From an uncultured Collinsella sp. (GTDB lineage Bacteria > Actinomycetota > Coriobacteriia > Coriobacteriales > Coriobacteriaceae): a DNA stretch of 53,394 bases. The stretch covers positions 1-53,394 of the forward strand of contig UQPY01000005.1 of NCBI GenBank assembly GCA_900542965.1, read 5' to 3'. The position numbers and the translations under genes were made by a program. Below are positions 32,800 to 41,062 of the stretch, piece by piece. Every line of letters begins with the position of its first letter. Position 1 is the stretch's first letter. Under the pieces are notes generated by a model. That model did no database searches, had not been told where the DNA came from, and worked only from the letters and a program-made list of their open reading frames with translations.

Positions 32800-33444
32800 A
32801 TGGCTCGCAAAATTACCAAGCGTCAGCAGCAAATTTACGACTTCATCAAGGAATATCAGCAGGAGAAGGGTTATCCGCCCAGCGTGCGTGAGATGGCTTC
32901 TGCCGTGGGCCTTTCCTCCCCCAGCACCGTGCACGCCCATCTATCTGCCCTGGAGGCGCGCGGGCTACTCAAGCGCGATGCCACCAAACCGCGCGCCCTG
33001 GAACTCTTTAACGAGGACGGTTCCTCTGTCTCAATTTCTAAATCTGACGAGCCCACCGCACCTCGCGGAACGATCTCGCTACCGCTCGTTGGTCGCGTCG
33101 CGGCTGGGATTCCCATTCTGGCCGAGCAGAATATCGAAGACACGTTTACTATCCCGACCGAAATCGCCACTGATCAGGGTTCCTTTATCCTTGAGGTGCA
33201 TGGGAGCTCAATGATCAATGTCGGCATCTTCAATGGCGATTACATCATCGTCCGTGAACAAAAGAGTGCCATGAACGGCGAAATTGTCGTGGCCATGATT
33301 GATGGTTCAGCGACCGTCAAGACGTTCTACAAGGAGCAGGGGCGCGTGCGCTTGCAGCCCGAGAACGACACTATGGAGCCTATCTATGCGACGAACCCCG
33401 TTATTTTGGGTAAAGTTGTCGGTTTAATGCGCCGGTTCTCGTAA
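32800..33444 (+). CDS. lexA: LexA repressor
   Basis: LexA represses DNA-damage genes and cleaves itself when RecA is active. The 214-residue protein has an N-terminal winged helix (TKRQQQIYDFIKEYQQEKGY, PSVREMASAVGLSSPSTVHAHL). The Ala-Gly cleavage site is in RVAAGIP, the catalytic Ser in GSSMINVG, and the Lys in ATVKTFYKE. ATG at 32800 is chosen with gagagg upstream. It is divergent from the LysM gene with three SOS boxes between, and recA in this window carries its own. Confidence 0.97.
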   Translation: MARKITKRQQQIYDFIKEYQQEKGYPPSVREMASAVGLSSPSTVHAHLSALEARGLLKRDATKPRALELFNEDGSSVSISKSDEPTAPRGTISLPLVGRVAAGIPILAEQNIEDTFTIPTEIATDQGSFILEVHGSSMINVGIFNGDYIIVREQKSAMNGEIVVAMIDGSATVKTFYKEQGRVRLQPENDTMEPIYATNPVILGKVVGLMRRFS

Positions 33445-34148
33445 TGCAAAAACGCATCACCATCTTTGATACCGTCCGCGGGTTTACGATGATTTCTATG
33501 GCAGGTTTTCACGCTTGCTACGATCTCGCCTACCTGTACGGCTGGGATATGCCCTGGTTTACCCAGTCAGTCTTTCAAGGCATCTGGCGCGCCAGCATCA
33601 GCTGGCTATTTTTGTTTATCGCGGGTTGGATGTGTACCCTTTCGCGCAACAATATCAAGCGTGCCGCCAAATACGCCTTAGCAGCACTCGTCGTCTGGTT
33701 GGCAACAACACTTGTCTCTGTCGACGATTCGGTTAATTTTGGCATCATCTACTGCATGGCCGCATGTACCGGCATCGTGGCGTTGACCGATCCCGTCCTT
33801 AAGAAGATATCGGCGAGATGGGGCATGCCCCTATGCCTTGTGTTGTTCGCCCTCACCTGGAGCATCCCCAAAACGACCTACCCTGTCCCCTACCTGGCGT
33901 GGCTGGGATTTCCGAGCCCTGGGTTTGTCTCAGGTGATTACTACCCCATCATCCCGTTTATCTTTATGTATCTTACAGGATACTTCGCCGCACACATAGC
34001 GCAGGGAATCGATAAGACCGTCCCAAGCTGGGCCTACGCCAACCCCCTGCCGGCGCTCGCCAGCCTTGGACGTCACGCACTCCCCTTTTATCTGCTGCAT
34101 CAGCCCATCATTCTGGGCATTTTGGAGCTCGTCTACTCGGTGCGATAG
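33444..34148 (+). CDS. DUF1624/heparan-alpha-glucosaminide N-acetyltransferase-like membrane protein
   Basis: A 234-residue membrane protein with about seven hydrophobic segments. It begins DTVRGFTMISMAGFHACYDL, with the conserved His23 of the acyltransferase (DUF1624/YeiB-like) group, and later has LGRHALPFYLLHQP. Such proteins move acetyl groups across the membrane to sugars, but the substrate here is unknown. It overlaps the lexA stop by one base (TAATG), so it is probably co-transcribed. Its last 16 bases overlap the end of hflX on the other strand. Confidence 0.85.
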   Translation: MQKRITIFDTVRGFTMISMAGFHACYDLAYLYGWDMPWFTQSVFQGIWRASISWLFLFIAGWMCTLSRNNIKRAAKYALAALVVWLATTLVSVDDSVNFGIIYCMAACTGIVALTDPVLKKISARWGMPLCLVLFALTWSIPKTTYPVPYLAWLGFPSPGFVSGDYYPIIPFIFMYLTGYFAAHIAQGIDKTVPSWAYANPLPALASLGRHALPFYLLHQPIILGILELVYSVR

Positions 34149-35422
34149 CGCTCGAGCCGCGGTGCAATACGAGCCGGCAACTTCGCCACAATGCGAACGC
34201 CATCCTCAAGATATTCCTCGTGCAAAAGGGTTCCCTGCTCATGCACGAGTGTGATGAGCGCACCTTCACGATATGGAATGTCGGCGGAGAGCAACACATC
34301 GGTGGCAGCTGCCTCGCGAGCAATGCGATCGACGAGATCGTCGAGCCCCTCGCCCGTTTGGGCCGAGAACAGAACGGCTTCCGGATAACGACGACGGAAA
34401 CTCAATCGATCAACGCTGTCGAGAAGATCGATTTTATTGAATACGGTCAACGTTAAACGCTCTCCGGCGCCGATCTCATCAAGAACGCGGTCGACAGCCT
34501 CAAGCTGCCGCTCATAGTCCTCGTCAGACGCATCTACGACTTTGAGAATTAGATCGGCACCCAAAACCTCGGACAGCGTCGATTTAAAAGCATCGACCAG
34601 ACCATGCGGCAGCTTTTGAATAAAGCCAACGGTATCGGTGATCGTCATGCCGCGACCGCCGGGCAGGCGATACGAACGCGTCGTCGGGTCGAGCGTAGCA
34701 AACAACTTGTCCTGCGAAAGTACCGTAGAGCCGGTCAGACGATTGAGCAACGTCGATTTACCGGCATTGGTATAACCGGCTAACGCGACGCGAAACACCG
34801 GTGACTCAATGCGGCTCTTGGATTGAACATCGCGACGCTGCTCAACCTGCTTGAGCTCACGACGAAGCGCAGCGATCTTATTACGAATGAGGCGACGGTC
34901 GACCTCGAGCTGACTTTCGCCCTGACCAAAGCGTGAGCCGATGCCGCCGCGCGTCTGTTCCTTGGCGAGGTGGCTCCACATGCCACGCAGACGAGGCAAC
35001 AGATATTGAAGCTGTGCCAGCTGTACCTGTAGGCGTCCCTCACGCGTCTGAGCATGAAGGCCAAAGATATCCAAGATCAGTGCCGTACGATCGATAATCT
35101 TTACCGGCTCGCCCACGGCTTTCTCCAAATAGGATTGCTGCGAGGGCGTCAGGTCGTCGTCAAAAATAACGACATCGGCATCCATACGATGCACCAGGCC
35201 GCACAGCTCTTCAACCTTACCGGAACCGATAAACGATTTTGGATACGGCTTAACCAGACGCTGTGACAAACGCGCCACACACTGGGCGCCAGCCGTATGG
35301 GCTAGGCGCTCAAGCTCGTCAAGCGAACGATCAAGCGGCCACGCATTGTCGCGCCACTCAACACCAACTAATATGGCACGCTCGGGCTCGGGTGCCGTGG
35401 GAACAAGGGGAAAACGGGCCAT
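34133..35422 (-). CDS. hflX: GTPase HflX
   Basis: HflX splits stalled ribosomes under stress. The 429-residue protein has an N-terminal helical domain with GSGKVEELCGLV and a glycine-rich segment RGGIGSRFGQGESQLEVDRR. The G domain follows with GYTNAGKSTLLNRL and DTVGFIQKLP. The start overlaps the miaA stop by one base. The gene order miaB-miaA-hflX matches several bacteria, and E. coli miaA-hfq-hflX. It is convergent with the DUF1624 gene. Confidence 0.96.
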   Translation of the reverse strand: MARFPLVPTAPEPERAILVGVEWRDNAWPLDRSLDELERLAHTAGAQCVARLSQRLVKPYPKSFIGSGKVEELCGLVHRMDADVVIFDDDLTPSQQSYLEKAVGEPVKIIDRTALILDIFGLHAQTREGRLQVQLAQLQYLLPRLRGMWSHLAKEQTRGGIGSRFGQGESQLEVDRRLIRNKIAALRRELKQVEQRRDVQSKSRIESPVFRVALAGYTNAGKSTLLNRLTGSTVLSQDKLFATLDPTTRSYRLPGGRGMTITDTVGFIQKLPHGLVDAFKSTLSEVLGADLILKVVDASDEDYERQLEAVDRVLDEIGAGERLTLTVFNKIDLLDSVDRLSFRRRYPEAVLFSAQTGEGLDDLVDRIAREAAATDVLLSADIPYREGALITLVHEQGTLLHEEYLEDGVRIVAKLPARIAPRLERYRTE

Positions 35423-36360
35423 TAGGCAGCCTCAATACGATGCAGGATGTCCTCAACGACCTCATCGATCGTAAACTCGTCCATATCGAACCACACGACG
35501 CGGTCATCGCGTTTAAACCACGAAAGCTGACGTTTGGCATAGCGACGCGAACGCATCTTAATGAGTTCGCGAGCCTCATCCATAGAAATCACGCCATTGA
35601 AAGCATCAATGATCTCTTTATAACCAATTGCCTGCATCGACGTCAGGGCATCTCCCAGCCCCTGGTCCATAAGACCGCGGACCTCATCGACAAGACCCTG
35701 CTCAAACATCAGATCGACACGCAGGTTAATGCGCTCGTAGAGAACCTCGCGATTACGCGTCAGACCAAACCATAGAGCATGATAATGCTCGCGCGGAACA
35801 CTAAACTGCGACTTTTGCTGCGCGTAGGACACACCATCATCGTGCATTTCGAGCGCCCGAATCACACGGCGCACATTATGGGGATGAATAACAGCAGCCG
35901 ATTCTGGGTCGCGCTCGGCAAGCAGGGCATGCAGCTCTTCCTCGCCAATACGCTCGGCAAGCTCCTGATAGCCCGCACGACGATCGTCCTCAAGTTCACC
36001 CGAAGGAAAGTCCATTTCATCGAGGGCGGCCTTGAGATATAGCCCCGTACCTCCGCAAAAAACCGGCAGACAACCCGAACCAATGAGACGTTCAACATGC
36101 GCGCGAGCGTCAGCCTGATAAAGCGCAGCAGAATATGCCACACCCGGCTCTACAATGTCGACGAGACGCAGCGGCGCCGTACACTCATCGGGCGTCATCT
36201 TTGCGGTACCGATGTCCATGCCGCGATAGATTTGCATCGCATCGCACGACAGCACTTCGGACGAAAGATGAGCGGCCAAACGGTCGGCAACATCACTCTT
36301 ACCAACCGCCGTCGGACCGACGATCGCAACGGCGGAAAGACCTGCCCCGGAAGAAACCAT
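35422..36360 (-). CDS. miaA: tRNA dimethylallyltransferase
   Basis: MiaA adds a dimethylallyl group to A37 of tRNAs reading U-initial codons. The 312-residue product has the P-loop IVGPTAVGKSDVADRLA, DAMQIYRGMDIGTAK, and the catalytic threonine in FCGGTGLYLKA. It overlaps miaB by one base (TAATG). MiaB, which converts the product to the methylthio form, is the upstream gene, so two successive steps share one operon. Confidence 0.97.
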   Translation of the reverse strand: MVSSGAGLSAVAIVGPTAVGKSDVADRLAAHLSSEVLSCDAMQIYRGMDIGTAKMTPDECTAPLRLVDIVEPGVAYSAALYQADARAHVERLIGSGCLPVFCGGTGLYLKAALDEMDFPSGELEDDRRAGYQELAERIGEEELHALLAERDPESAAVIHPHNVRRVIRALEMHDDGVSYAQQKSQFSVPREHYHALWFGLTRNREVLYERINLRVDLMFEQGLVDEVRGLMDQGLGDALTSMQAIGYKEIIDAFNGVISMDEARELIKMRSRRYAKRQLSWFKRDDRVVWFDMDEFTIDEVVEDILHRIEAA

Positions 36361-37730
36361 TAGCGCGGCTCGCCCACAACGGAGCCGGACAAATACCAGG
36401 TCTTGGCAACGTCAACGTCAACATCAACGATCTTGCCAACAAGCTGATCGATGCTGTAACCCTCGGGGATAGGCGCATGCACGGTCTGATTCTTGGGACT
36501 CTTGCCCAGCAGGACCGCGTCGTTCTTTTTACTCGTTCCCTCAATGAGCGCCGGAACCACAGTATGAAGTTCACCCTGGTTATACTCATGTGCCGTGGTC
36601 TCGATAACCTTAACCAGGCGGTTGAAACGCCCGAGAATAACCTCATGCGGCGTAGGATCGTCAATCTCTGCGGCCGGGGTACCGGCGCGCTTGGAATAGA
36701 TGAAGGTATAGGCCTGGGCATAGCGGACCGTCTCGGCAAGTGAAAGCGTCTGCTCAAAGTCTTCTTCAGTCTCGCCCGGGAAGCCAACGATAATGTCAGT
36801 CGAGAGCGCGATATCGGGCATGCGGTTGCGAATGCGATCGACCAGGCCCAGATAGTCCTCGCGTGTATAACGGCGATTCATCTCTTTGAGGATCCGCGTC
36901 GAACCTGACTGGACGGCCAGGTGCAGCTGCGGCATAACAGCAGGCGTCTCGGCCATGGCGTCGATGGTCTCGGGCAGCAGATCCTTGGGATGCGAAGACG
37001 TAAAGAAGATGCGCTCCACACCCGTATCGCCCACGGCACGCAGCAGATCGGCAAAACGCGGCTTGCCAAACAGATCGCGACCATATGAGTTAACGTTTTG
37101 GCCCAGCAGCGTAATCTCACGCACGCCCTGGCGCACCAAACCGGTCACCTCGTCGACAATCTCCTCGAAGGAGCGGCTCTTTTCGCGACCGCGCACGTAC
37201 GGAACGATGCAATAGGTACAGAAATTATTGCAGCCCGTCATGATGGGCACCCAAGCGTGATACTGGGTCTCGCGATGCCACGGCATGCTCATGGCATCCG
37301 TATCCTCATGCTCATTGGTGCGGATATGACGCTTGCCATCAAGGAACGCCTCGGCAATGAGCTCTGCCACATGTGCGATGGAATGCGTACCAAAGATGAC
37401 ATTGACGTTATCGACGTTGGTGAGCAGGCCCTCGCCATCGCGCTGCGCGATGCAACCACCAACGGCAACCACACGCTTGCCCGAAGGCGAAGGCGGCAGG
37501 CTTTTACAGGAATTGCACTGGCCGTACAGGCGAGTATCGGCGGCCTCGCGCACGCAGCATGTCATGAAGACAACAATATCGGCATGCTCGGGATCGAGCG
37601 CCATGAGGCAACCATACGAATCGAGCAGACCGCTCACACGCTCGGAGTCGTGCTGATTCATCTGACAGCCAAAGGTGCGGATAAAGTAGGTTTTACCGGC
37701 AAGAATATCGCGTACGGAACGCTGGTCCAT
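36360..37730 (-). CDS. miaB: tRNA-2-methylthio-N6-dimethylallyladenosine synthase
   Basis: MiaB is a radical SAM methylthiotransferase acting on i6A37 tRNA. The 456-residue protein has an N-terminal cluster domain (FGCQMNQHDSERV, MTCCVRE, GGCIAQR), the radical SAM motif GCNNFCTYCIVPYVRGRE, and a C-terminal TRAM domain. The ATG at 37730 is preferred because agga lies 9 bases upstream; a start two codons earlier (37736) is possible. It is paired with miaA. Its paralogue RimO at 44364-45713 modifies ribosomal protein S12 instead. Confidence 0.96.
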   Translation of the reverse strand: MDQRSVRDILAGKTYFIRTFGCQMNQHDSERVSGLLDSYGCLMALDPEHADIVVFMTCCVREAADTRLYGQCNSCKSLPPSPSGKRVVAVGGCIAQRDGEGLLTNVDNVNVIFGTHSIAHVAELIAEAFLDGKRHIRTNEHEDTDAMSMPWHRETQYHAWVPIMTGCNNFCTYCIVPYVRGREKSRSFEEIVDEVTGLVRQGVREITLLGQNVNSYGRDLFGKPRFADLLRAVGDTGVERIFFTSSHPKDLLPETIDAMAETPAVMPQLHLAVQSGSTRILKEMNRRYTREDYLGLVDRIRNRMPDIALSTDIIVGFPGETEEDFEQTLSLAETVRYAQAYTFIYSKRAGTPAAEIDDPTPHEVILGRFNRLVKVIETTAHEYNQGELHTVVPALIEGTSKKNDAVLLGKSPKNQTVHAPIPEGYSIDQLVGKIVDVDVDVAKTWYLSGSVVGEPR

Positions 37731-37775
37731 GTGCATAAGTCCTAACGATGGGGAGCGAAACGAGGCAAGCAGAAG

Positions 37776-38093
37776 CTATGCCACAGGCTTAACATCATCC
37801 ATGACGACGTTATCCATAGCAGCTCGATTGATCTGGTGAACGTAGATAGAAAGGCGGATGGCCGTGCGCGACTCCCCGTTAATGAGGATGTCGGAGAACA
37901 CAGGCGCGCAGGAAATATCAAAACCGGTTGGAATCAAAAAACCGCGCGCGATAGCAACGGCCTTAATGGCCTGGTTGACAGCACCGGCACCGACACACTG
38001 GATGTTGACGGGTACACCATCCTTGACCATGCCGGCGATGGCGCCGGCAACGGACGCGGGCGATGATTTGCTTGATACCTTCAGGCAATCCAT
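37776..38093 (-). CDS. spoVS: Stage V sporulation protein S-type protein
   Basis: A 105-residue Alba-like protein of the SpoVS family: LKVSSKSSPASVAGAIAGMV, GAGAVNQAIKAVAIARGF and RTAIRLSIYV are all typical. In Bacillus it helps spore-coat and septum development, but many non-spore-formers have it and its basic role may be nucleic-acid binding. The start at 38093 has aggag seven bases upstream. The position between the RNase Y cluster and miaB matches B. subtilis order. No sporulation genes are otherwise visible. Confidence 0.93.
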   Translation of the reverse strand: MDCLKVSSKSSPASVAGAIAGMVKDGVPVNIQCVGAGAVNQAIKAVAIARGFLIPTGFDISCAPVFSDILINGESRTAIRLSIYVHQINRAAMDNVVMDDVKPVA

Positions 38094-38143
38094 GAAGAAA
38101 CTCCTGCGTTTAAAAGTACGTTTTAACTGCAATAACTTTATCG

Positions 38144-38161
38144 TACCGAGTGGACTCGGTA
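38144..38161. promoter_or_regulatory. 18-base palindrome before spoVS
   Basis: TACCGAGT-GG-ACTCGGTA, perfect apart from its two-base centre, lies 51 bases upstream of the spoVS start and just past the stop of the upstream gene. No T-run follows on the minus strand, so an operator is more likely than a terminator. Confidence 0.5.
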
Positions 38162-38167
38162 AAGGCA

Positions 38168-39253
38168 CTATTCCTCTTTGGCAAGATCGAAGGTCACGGT
38201 GATACGATCACGCGAAACACGGATCTTTGGGTCGCCGCAAAGATTGAGATAGTACCGGGCGGCAAGGTCATTAAAGTCGCGCTCCACAGCACGCGAAAAC
38301 TGTGCCATGTCATCCTTGGCAATACGCAGCCCACGACGATCCTTCGCGAGATCGACAGGAGCCGGCGCATGCGAGGATGAGTCACGCTCGCGCAGCAGAC
38401 GCGCAGTCACACCGCGAACGGGCTTAATCTGCCCTGCCAAAATGCGATGGGCCGTGCGCTCGGACATTTCAAGACCCAAACCCGAACAAATACGAATAAA
38501 GTCCTCGGCATCAGAGGCAAGGCCTAAACGATCGACAACCGGAAGCTCGCTCTCATCATCAATAAACAGGAGACGAGACGTATCGAGCCGACTTGACGCC
38601 TGAGCATAAAGGGTCGCGGCAATCTCAGACGGAGAACCAAGATAGACATCGCAACCACGCAACTCCTCGAGCGCAAACTCACAGGCAGCGCGAATAATAT
38701 TATGCGGACCGCGAGCACAGACATAACGTCCGTCCTCATCCTTGACGGCCTGGGGCCAGCTGGACTGATCGGCACGCTCGCTGAGGCGGTCGGCCGCAAC
38801 GCTCACCTTAAAGGCTGAGCCAAGATCGACACCAGACGTGACCACGCGGGCCTCGTCGGTGTTCTGCTTGATCGAAAACAATGCCATGCCACGACCGTGA
38901 ACGCCCCAACGGTCCATCTTCATGCTCTCGAGCTTTGAGGTAACGCGAGCATCGAAGATTCGCTCTTGCATATCCTGCGGAACACCCGAGCCGTTATCCA
39001 GAAAGACAAGCGTGCGGACGCCATCTTCCTTGGTCGTGGCGAGATAGACCTTGTCGGCGCCGGCATCGCGAGCATTACGGAGCATTTCGATGACGATATC
39101 CTCGACATGCTGAATGTCGTGCTTTGCCTGGCGCCGCTCGGCCTCCGAAACGCGGAGGCGGACATACCCCTCGCCAAGGTTCTCCTCGACGCGAAGGTTG
39201 CCCTCCCCCGACATCGACGCGATAAATGAGATGAGCTCGTTCGCGTCGCTCAT
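38168..39253 (-). CDS. MutL/Hsp90-like GHKL ATPase of unknown function
   Basis: A 361-residue protein not assigned to a known function. The N-terminal third is a GHKL ATP-binding fold: EMLRNARDAGA (Glu56, Asn60, Asp63), FLDNGSGVP (Asp86, Gly88, Gly90), RVTSKLESM and WGVHGRGMALFSI. The TSK and GxxGxG order resembles MutL more than histidine kinases. There is no histidine-kinase H-box and no MutL endonuclease part; the C-terminal ~200 residues are unrecognised. The start lies 1 base after the RNase Y stop with no clear ribosome site, so translation probably depends on coupling. The neighbour genes suggest a role in RNA or DNA handling (inference). Confidence 0.82.
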   Translation of the reverse strand: MSDANELISFIASMSGEGNLRVEENLGEGYVRLRVSEAERRQAKHDIQHVEDIVIEMLRNARDAGADKVYLATTKEDGVRTLVFLDNGSGVPQDMQERIFDARVTSKLESMKMDRWGVHGRGMALFSIKQNTDEARVVTSGVDLGSAFKVSVAADRLSERADQSSWPQAVKDEDGRYVCARGPHNIIRAACEFALEELRGCDVYLGSPSEIAATLYAQASSRLDTSRLLFIDDESELPVVDRLGLASDAEDFIRICSGLGLEMSERTAHRILAGQIKPVRGVTARLLRERDSSSHAPAPVDLAKDRRGLRIAKDDMAQFSRAVERDFNDLAARYYLNLCGDPKIRVSRDRITVTFDLAKEE

Positions 39254-39254
39254 A

Positions 39255-40805
39255 TTATTTAGCGATATCGACAGCGCGGCTCTCGCGAATCACGACGACG
39301 CGCACCTGACCGGGATACTCCATCTCTTCCTCGATCTGATGGGCGATATCGTGAGCCAGAACCGTGGACTGGGCATCGGAGATCTTGTCCGGCTGAACCA
39401 TGACGTGGACCTCGCGACCGGCCTGCATGGCATAGGTACGCTCGACGCCGTCATGAGAGTTGGCGATCTCCTCGAGCTTCTCAAGACGCTTGATGTAGTT
39501 CTCGGCAGACTCGCGACGGGCACCGGGGCGAGAGGCAGAGACAGCATCGGCGGCCTGCACCAGGACATCGAGCACCGTGTTGGGGTCGACATCGGCATGG
39601 TGAGCCTCGATAGCGTGGACGATAACGGGCTTCTCGCCATAACGGCGGGCAAGCTCAGCGCCGATGACGGCATGCGGCCCCTCGACGTCATGGTCGATTG
39701 CCTTGCCCAGGTCATGAAGCAGGCCGGCGCGCTTGGCGGTCACAACGTCCAGGCCAAGCTCGGAAGCCATCACGCCGCACAGATCAGAGACCTCGAGGGA
39801 GTGCTGAAGCACGTTCTGACCAAACGAAGTACGGTAGCGCAAGGCACCAAGGGTCTTGACGATCTCGGGGTGCAGGTCGTGGATGCCGGTATCGAAGGCA
39901 GCCTGCTCGCCAGCCTCGCGCACGCGCTGCTGAACCAGGTCGGCAGCCTTGTGATACATCTCCTCAATGCGGGCGGGATGAATGCGGCCGTCAGCAATGA
40001 GGTTCTCGAGGGCAACACGGGCGGTCTCACGACGGACCGGATCGAAGCTCGAAAGAACGACGGTCTCGGGCGTGTCGTCGATCACGAGGTTGACGCCGGA
40101 AACCTGCTCGAAGGTGCGGATGTTGCGACCCTCGCGACCGATGATACGGCCCTTGAGGTCATCAGAGGGAATGTGCACGGAGGTAACGGTGACCTCGGCA
40201 GTGTGGTCGGCAGCGCAGCGCTGAATCGCCAGGGACAGAATCTCCTGGGCGGTCTTGTGGCACTCTGCGCGAACCTGCTGCTCGGACTCGCGAATGATCG
40301 TGGCGGCCTCGTGGGTGACCTCGCCGCGAACCTTATCGAGGAGCTCCTTGTGGGCATCCTCGCGGGTAAGGTCGGCGATACGCTCGAGCTCGGAGGTCTG
40401 CTTTGCGCAGAGCTCCTCGAGCTCACGGGAGCGCTTCTCGACCTGACCGGCCTGGCTGGACAGCTGGTGCTCACGCTTGTCAAGAGCGTCGTTTCGGCGA
40501 TCGAGGGACTCCTCGCGCTGCATCACACGGTTCTCGAGCGTACGAATCTCGCTCTTACGCTGCTTGTCCTCGGCCTCGGCGGCCTGCTTGTTCTTGATGA
40601 TCTCCTCTTTAGCCTCGAGCAGAGCCTCTTTTTTGAGGGTCTCGGCCTGACGCTTAGCATCACCGATCAGGGACTCAGCCTGTGCGTGTGCCGACTGGAT
40701 CTTTTCGTCGGCCTCGTGAAGACTACCCTGCTTGGCGGTGCGCATGTAGGCGATGGCGGCGATGGCACCCAAAACGATGCCAACGAGCGCTGCGATGATA
40801 GGCAT
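39255..40805 (-). CDS. rny: Ribonuclease Y
   Basis: RNase Y is the membrane-anchored endonuclease that starts mRNA decay in Gram-positive bacteria. The 516-residue product has an N-terminal membrane helix (IIAALVGIVLGAIAAIAYM), a long Glu/Lys/Gln coiled coil (to about 200), a KH domain (GRIIGREGRNIRTFE) and an HD domain with HDLGKAIDH. ATG at 40805 with aaggag is chosen; a GTG six bases earlier is less well placed. A strong promoter and a ~160-base leader precede it. Confidence 0.97.
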   Translation of the reverse strand: MPIIAALVGIVLGAIAAIAYMRTAKQGSLHEADEKIQSAHAQAESLIGDAKRQAETLKKEALLEAKEEIIKNKQAAEAEDKQRKSEIRTLENRVMQREESLDRRNDALDKREHQLSSQAGQVEKRSRELEELCAKQTSELERIADLTREDAHKELLDKVRGEVTHEAATIIRESEQQVRAECHKTAQEILSLAIQRCAADHTAEVTVTSVHIPSDDLKGRIIGREGRNIRTFEQVSGVNLVIDDTPETVVLSSFDPVRRETARVALENLIADGRIHPARIEEMYHKAADLVQQRVREAGEQAAFDTGIHDLHPEIVKTLGALRYRTSFGQNVLQHSLEVSDLCGVMASELGLDVVTAKRAGLLHDLGKAIDHDVEGPHAVIGAELARRYGEKPVIVHAIEAHHADVDPNTVLDVLVQAADAVSASRPGARRESAENYIKRLEKLEEIANSHDGVERTYAMQAGREVHVMVQPDKISDAQSTVLAHDIAHQIEEEMEYPGQVRVVVIRESRAVDIAK

Positions 40806-40840
40806 GCTCACTCCTTTTTATGGATTCGTTACACAACAAA

Positions 40841-40866
40841 GCGAACCGTCCTTACGAACGGCTCGC
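40841..40866 (-). other. Leader hairpin of rny
   Basis: GCGAACCGT/ACGGCTCGC (40841-40849 and 40858-40866) forms a nine-base stem with one G-T pair and an eight-base loop, 36 bases upstream of the rny start. A second small hairpin, CTCATC/GATGAG, is at 40928-40942. Confidence 0.5.
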
Positions 40867-40971
40867 GACATTTGAGTAATATGGGCGCAGCTTATGCGGG
40901 TCGGATACAGATAAACATATAAACAAACTCATCACAGATGAGCACATATCACAAAGCAAATGACAGTGTTT

Positions 40972-41000
40972 ATCGTACGTTGAACCACAACAACTGTCAA
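40972..41000 (-). promoter_or_regulatory. Promoter of rny
   Basis: On the minus strand TTGACA (40995-41000) and TACGAT (40972-40977) are separated by exactly 17 bases. It gives a leader of about 160 bases before the rny start. Confidence 0.8.
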
Positions 41001-41062
41001 ATAAATGGCCCCAGCACGGCGGCTAAAACACGGTGAACGGCAGGGCCACAAAACGCATACGC

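Noticed and set aside
39114..40922. 602-residue plus-strand frame
   Set aside because: Antisense shadow of rny; Leu/Gly/Asp-rich with no motifs.
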